Origin: Pseudomonas fluorescens
GTDB taxonomy: Bacteria; Pseudomonadota; Gammaproteobacteria; Pseudomonadales; Pseudomonadaceae
Assembly: GCF_902497745.1 (NCBI RefSeq)
Contig: NZ_CABVHJ010000002.1
Coordinates: 186,001-250,000 of the forward strand
DNA: 64,000 nucleotides
Direction of reading: 5' to 3'
This document shows positions 61,848 through 64,000 of the stretch, piece by piece (within the stretch, counting starts at the first letter, position 1; each line of letters starts with the position of its first letter). Below the pieces are notes generated by a model. The model saw only the letters and a program-made list of their open reading frames with translations, made no database searches and was not told the origin of the DNA. Both the position numbers and the translations under genes were made by a program.

Positions 61848-62240
61848 ATGAAAATCGGCGAACTCGAAGCGCGCAGCGGCGCCAGCCGTCATACGTTGCG
61901 CTATTACGAGCAAATCGGCCTGATCTCCCCCCTACGGCAAACCAACAACTATCGCGTTTACAACGAGCAAACTCTGCAGGATCTGGACTTTATCCAGCGC
62001 GCGCAAAGCATGGGATTTTCTCTGGGGGAAATAGGCGAGATTCTGGATGCTCAGCGGAACAAGCTGATCGATTGTGCTGAAGGCGCGAAGCTGATTGAAA
62101 AGAAGATGGCCGACATCAAACAGAAAATCGCCAACCTCCAAGGTGTTTATCGGTATCTGGATGAAGAGCGCGCCACTCTGGAAGCCAGTGCTGCCAGGCA
62201 ACTTGAGCTTCAGCAACTGAGCAACGCTTCCAATCATTAA
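61848..62240 (+). CDS. MerR-family transcriptional regulator
   Basis: This 130-residue protein starts MKIGELEARSGASRHTLRYYEQIGLISPLRQTNNYRVYNEQTLQDLDFIQRAQSMGFSLGEIGEIL, the full MerR HTH with wings. A long dimerisation helix follows (LIEKKMADIKQKIANLQGVYRYLDEERATLEA) with no metal-binding cysteine cluster at its end. So it is likely a small-molecule or redox sensor rather than a metal sensor. It is divergent from the epimerase gene. Confidence 0.94.
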   Translation: MKIGELEARSGASRHTLRYYEQIGLISPLRQTNNYRVYNEQTLQDLDFIQRAQSMGFSLGEIGEILDAQRNKLIDCAEGAKLIEKKMADIKQKIANLQGVYRYLDEERATLEASAARQLELQQLSNASNH

Positions 62241-62293
62241 ACCAGCACGTTTTCCCGGCGCATCACGGTGACCTTCTCAGAGGAAGTTTGCGT

Positions 62294-63034
62294 TCAATCA
62301 GATTGAGCGCCTCCTTCCAAAATCTCAAACCCATCATCAATGGGAGCATATCCGACAATTTTTCTACTCTGATCAATAGAGAGGCGCTTATAGCGGTTAT
62401 CTGAGACCCCATGAATAACGTGGAATCCCTTTAGCTCGGCTTCAACGCAATTATTGAGTAGCGCGACAACATCTCTAAAACTGATGAAGGCCGCGACGTC
62501 TCTGGGACTGTGGGTCTCCCCTTGTTGAAATTTGGCTACGTTGGCAATACGAACTGCGATGGTTGTCATCTGTCCATCGTTTGCATACATCGAAGCCAAA
62601 GCTTCTCCAAACGCCTTGCTGACGCCGTAGAGATTGCCTGGTTTAGGTGCCATGCATTCCTGTATCTGAACATCCGTTGGATATCCTTCGATCACTTGGG
62701 CACTGCTCGCAAATATGAAGCGCTTGCAGCCTTGTGCCTTTGCGGCGAACAGCATGTTGTAAGTGCCCACAATGTTCACTGGAAGCAGTGAGGCCATGAA
62801 ATCGGCGTCTGGATTTGGGTCAGCAGCTAGATGGATGACAGTATGGATACCTTCGCAAGCTCGAAGGCAACTGGCTTGATCCGTGACATCGAGAGTGAAA
62901 CGCTGTGCCGAGTCCGGAAGTGCTGTTACGTCTAGATCGGCCAAACGCAAATCTGATTTATCGTCGCGCTCTTGCCAAAAAGCATTGCCGATCTTTCCTG
63001 CCGCACCTGTGACGAGGATTTTTCCTGAGCTCAT
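62294..63034 (-). CDS. NAD-dependent epimerase (uronate-dehydrogenase-like)
   Basis: This 246-residue extended SDR has KILVTGAAGKIGNAF (TGAAGKIG), TVIHLAADPNPDADF, FASSAQVIEGYPTD and YGVSKAFGEALA with the YxxxK. It is closest to uronate dehydrogenase or hexose epimerases by pattern. Its codon use is more A/T-rich than its neighbours (e.g. many AAA, ATT, TTG), which hints at later acquisition. It is a single gene on the minus strand, 53 bp beyond the MerR stop, and convergent with it. Confidence 0.88.
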   Translation of the reverse strand: MSSGKILVTGAAGKIGNAFWQERDDKSDLRLADLDVTALPDSAQRFTLDVTDQASCLRACEGIHTVIHLAADPNPDADFMASLLPVNIVGTYNMLFAAKAQGCKRFIFASSAQVIEGYPTDVQIQECMAPKPGNLYGVSKAFGEALASMYANDGQMTTIAVRIANVAKFQQGETHSPRDVAAFISFRDVVALLNNCVEAELKGFHVIHGVSDNRYKRLSIDQSRKIVGYAPIDDGFEILEGGAQSD

Positions 63035-63183
63035 TTCGGCATGTCCTTATGGTAAATGTCACGCTAGCCTCCCAGCCTTTTGGACGGTCTACAACCTCTG
63101 ATCCAATGACCAAATATCAGCAGCCCGCCAACTCGCGTCGGGCAGCAGCCCCCAACGCCGATTTCACGCTAGTCTGCCGCGAC

Positions 63184-63654
63184 TCACTCCTCACTCGGGT
63201 CGTAACTGTTCACATTAGGCACTTGCAGATGCAGGCGCCCAAGCAAGTCAATCAACGTGTCGACCTCAGCCGGGGTCAATCCGCTGAGCAGTCGCGCTTC
63301 TCGCTCAAGTGCAACTTTGAGCACGCGGTCATGCAGTTCTTTGCCGCTGGCCGTCAATCGCACGGTGTAACGCCGCGCATCCTTGGGATCCAGCTGACTG
63401 GTGATCCGCCCCGCTGCTTCCAGTGTCTGCAATGAACGACTGACAGCGCTCTTGTCGAGACCGATCGCCTGGCAGATTCGATTGGCGGTGATGTCGGATT
63501 CAACGGCGAGCATCGACAGCATCCGCCATTCAACCACGCCGATTCCGAAGTGTTTGCGGTAGCACTGGGAAGCCCCGGTGGCGAGTTTGTTCGCCAGGAA
63601 TGTCACCAGGCCAGGTACATAACGCGACAGGTTCAGTTTTGTATCGGTAGCCAT
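63184..63654 (-). CDS. MarR-family transcriptional regulator
   Basis: This 156-residue protein has a winged HTH (EWRMLSMLAVESDITANRICQAIGLDKSAVSRSLQTLEAAGRITSQLDPKDARRYTVRLTASGKELH), with the wing DPKDARRY typical of MarR. It is a single-gene unit, divergent from the VanB-like gene across 284 bp, and may repress it or an oxygenase beyond the window. The 63655-63938 spacer holds only a 24-codon ORF that I do not call. Confidence 0.93.
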   Translation of the reverse strand: MATDTKLNLSRYVPGLVTFLANKLATGASQCYRKHFGIGVVEWRMLSMLAVESDITANRICQAIGLDKSAVSRSLQTLEAAGRITSQLDPKDARRYTVRLTASGKELHDRVLKVALEREARLLSGLTPAEVDTLIDLLGRLHLQVPNVNSYDPSEE

Positions 63655-63938
63655 CGAGAAAACACCGTAGATCGAAGATCCTGCAATTTGGTTGACACCG
63701 CAACTAAATTATCTGAGGATTCACTCAGCCTGTCATTGCGGACGATGCGCCGCATGATACGCCGTAGCACAACCTCAAAAAAATAATTAACAGGTCTTGC
63801 TTATGAACGCTCCCCACCCGTGCCCTTTCTTGGCGCCCATGATTACCCACCCTTTCTACTTCTTCTTGCCTGGCTGATTCGTCACCCGCAAGCCCCCCTT
63901 TCGTTTTCAGCAGCCACTTCAATGTGGAGGGAGAAGTC

Positions 63939-64000
63939 ATGCTTCAAGTCAACGTCACCCGCAAGGTCGTCGAGGCCGAGGGTATTTGCAGTTTTGAGCT
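63939..64000 (+). CDS. Start of a VanB-like FMN/2Fe-2S oxygenase reductase (partial)
   Basis: Only the first 20 codons are in the window: MLQVNVTRKVVEAEGICSFE. This is the typical N-terminus of the vanillate-demethylase reductase (VanB) family, which carries FMN, NAD and plant-type 2Fe-2S domains and feeds electrons to a Rieske oxygenase. GGAGGGAG lies 6-13 nt before the ATG. The gene continues past the window's end. The partner oxygenase is probably downstream; the orphan Rieske proteins here are candidates too. Confidence 0.75.
   Translation, partial: MLQVNVTRKVVEAEGICSFE

Noticed and set aside
63803..63877. 24-codon ORF MNAPHPCPFLAPMITHPF.. before the VanB-like gene
   Set aside because: Too short to judge and no ribosome site seen; could be a leader peptide, but no evidence.
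1..64000. CRISPR arrays, tRNA/rRNA genes, IS elements, prophage genes
   Set aside because: None seen: no regularly spaced repeats, no tRNA-like cloverleaf or rRNA conserved stretches recognised, and no transposase or integrase motifs in any frame.

Overview
The window reads as a chromosomal segment of a fluorescens-group Pseudomonas. It is GC-rich with Pseudomonas-like codon use, dense in LysR, MFS and DMT-transporter genes, carries a typical Pseudomonas REP pair, and has xylAFGH/xylR plus ProU-type (choline/betaine-like) uptake genes. No rRNA, tRNA, CRISPR array, transposase or integrase was seen. The species call is inference from gene content; no database was searched.

Region 1 (1-7.7 kb) is a signalling and surface module. 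It holds the C-terminus of a BvgS/EvgS-like hybrid kinase (receiver + Hpt), a small type-1-pilin-like protein, a receiver-like protein with Asn at the phospho-acceptor position, a methyl-accepting chemotaxis protein, a membrane-anchored coiled-coil protein, a fimbrial-adhesin-like protein, and a KaiC-like double ATPase followed by a CheY-like receiver. Two intergenic regions here share a 17-nt exact repeat, a 12-nt exact repeat and four copies of an AGAC-NN-GTCT-type dyad, which looks like a private regulon.

Region 2 (7.7-24.6 kb) is mostly catabolic. It contains an aldehyde dehydrogenase/CMD/quinone-oxidoreductase operon with a divergent LysR; a DUF2790 protein; a Tat-exported SMP-30/gluconolactonase-like protein; an operon of SDR, ACS-family MFS and a two-subunit transketolase with a divergent GcvA-like LysR and a clean operator; an XRE-cupin regulator and a B3/B4-domain protein; a class V aminotransferase; a thymidylate-kinase-like protein; and a Rieske oxygenase. 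Transporter genes follow, one of them (a YddG-like exporter) truncated.

Region 3 (27.0-39.4 kb) is the most intriguing metabolic locus. A Rieske N-demethylase-like oxygenase, an MmgE/PrpD protein and a LysR lie divergent to a ProU-type ABC importer (ATPase, permease, binding protein). These are followed by a GlxA-type AraC regulator, a DAO-family FAD oxidoreductase, a DapA-family lyase and an aldehyde dehydrogenase. The combination suggests import, N-dealkylation and oxidative breakdown of a quaternary amine such as a (hydroxy)proline-betaine-like compound.

Region 4 (39.6-49.9 kb) has a small conserved-looking protein, a ZIP metal transporter, a DMT exporter, an Old Yellow Enzyme, a periplasmic molybdenum hydroxylase (2Fe-2S subunit, molybdopterin subunit, tri-haem cytochrome c) with 4-bp gene overlaps, and an MFS plus LysR pair.

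Region 5 (49.9-56.7 kb) is the xylose operon xylA-xylF-xylG-xylH with divergent xylR, an internal REP pair and no xylulokinase. A 35-residue copy of the C-terminus of the earlier thymidylate-kinase-like gene is attached just after xylR. Region 6 (56.8-64 kb) holds small accessory genes (DUF985 cupin with a strong operator, ABM monooxygenase, a LysR remnant, two epimerase-type proteins, an SDR, a P-loop kinase, DMT, MerR and MarR regulators) and ends in the first codons of a VanB-like reductase.
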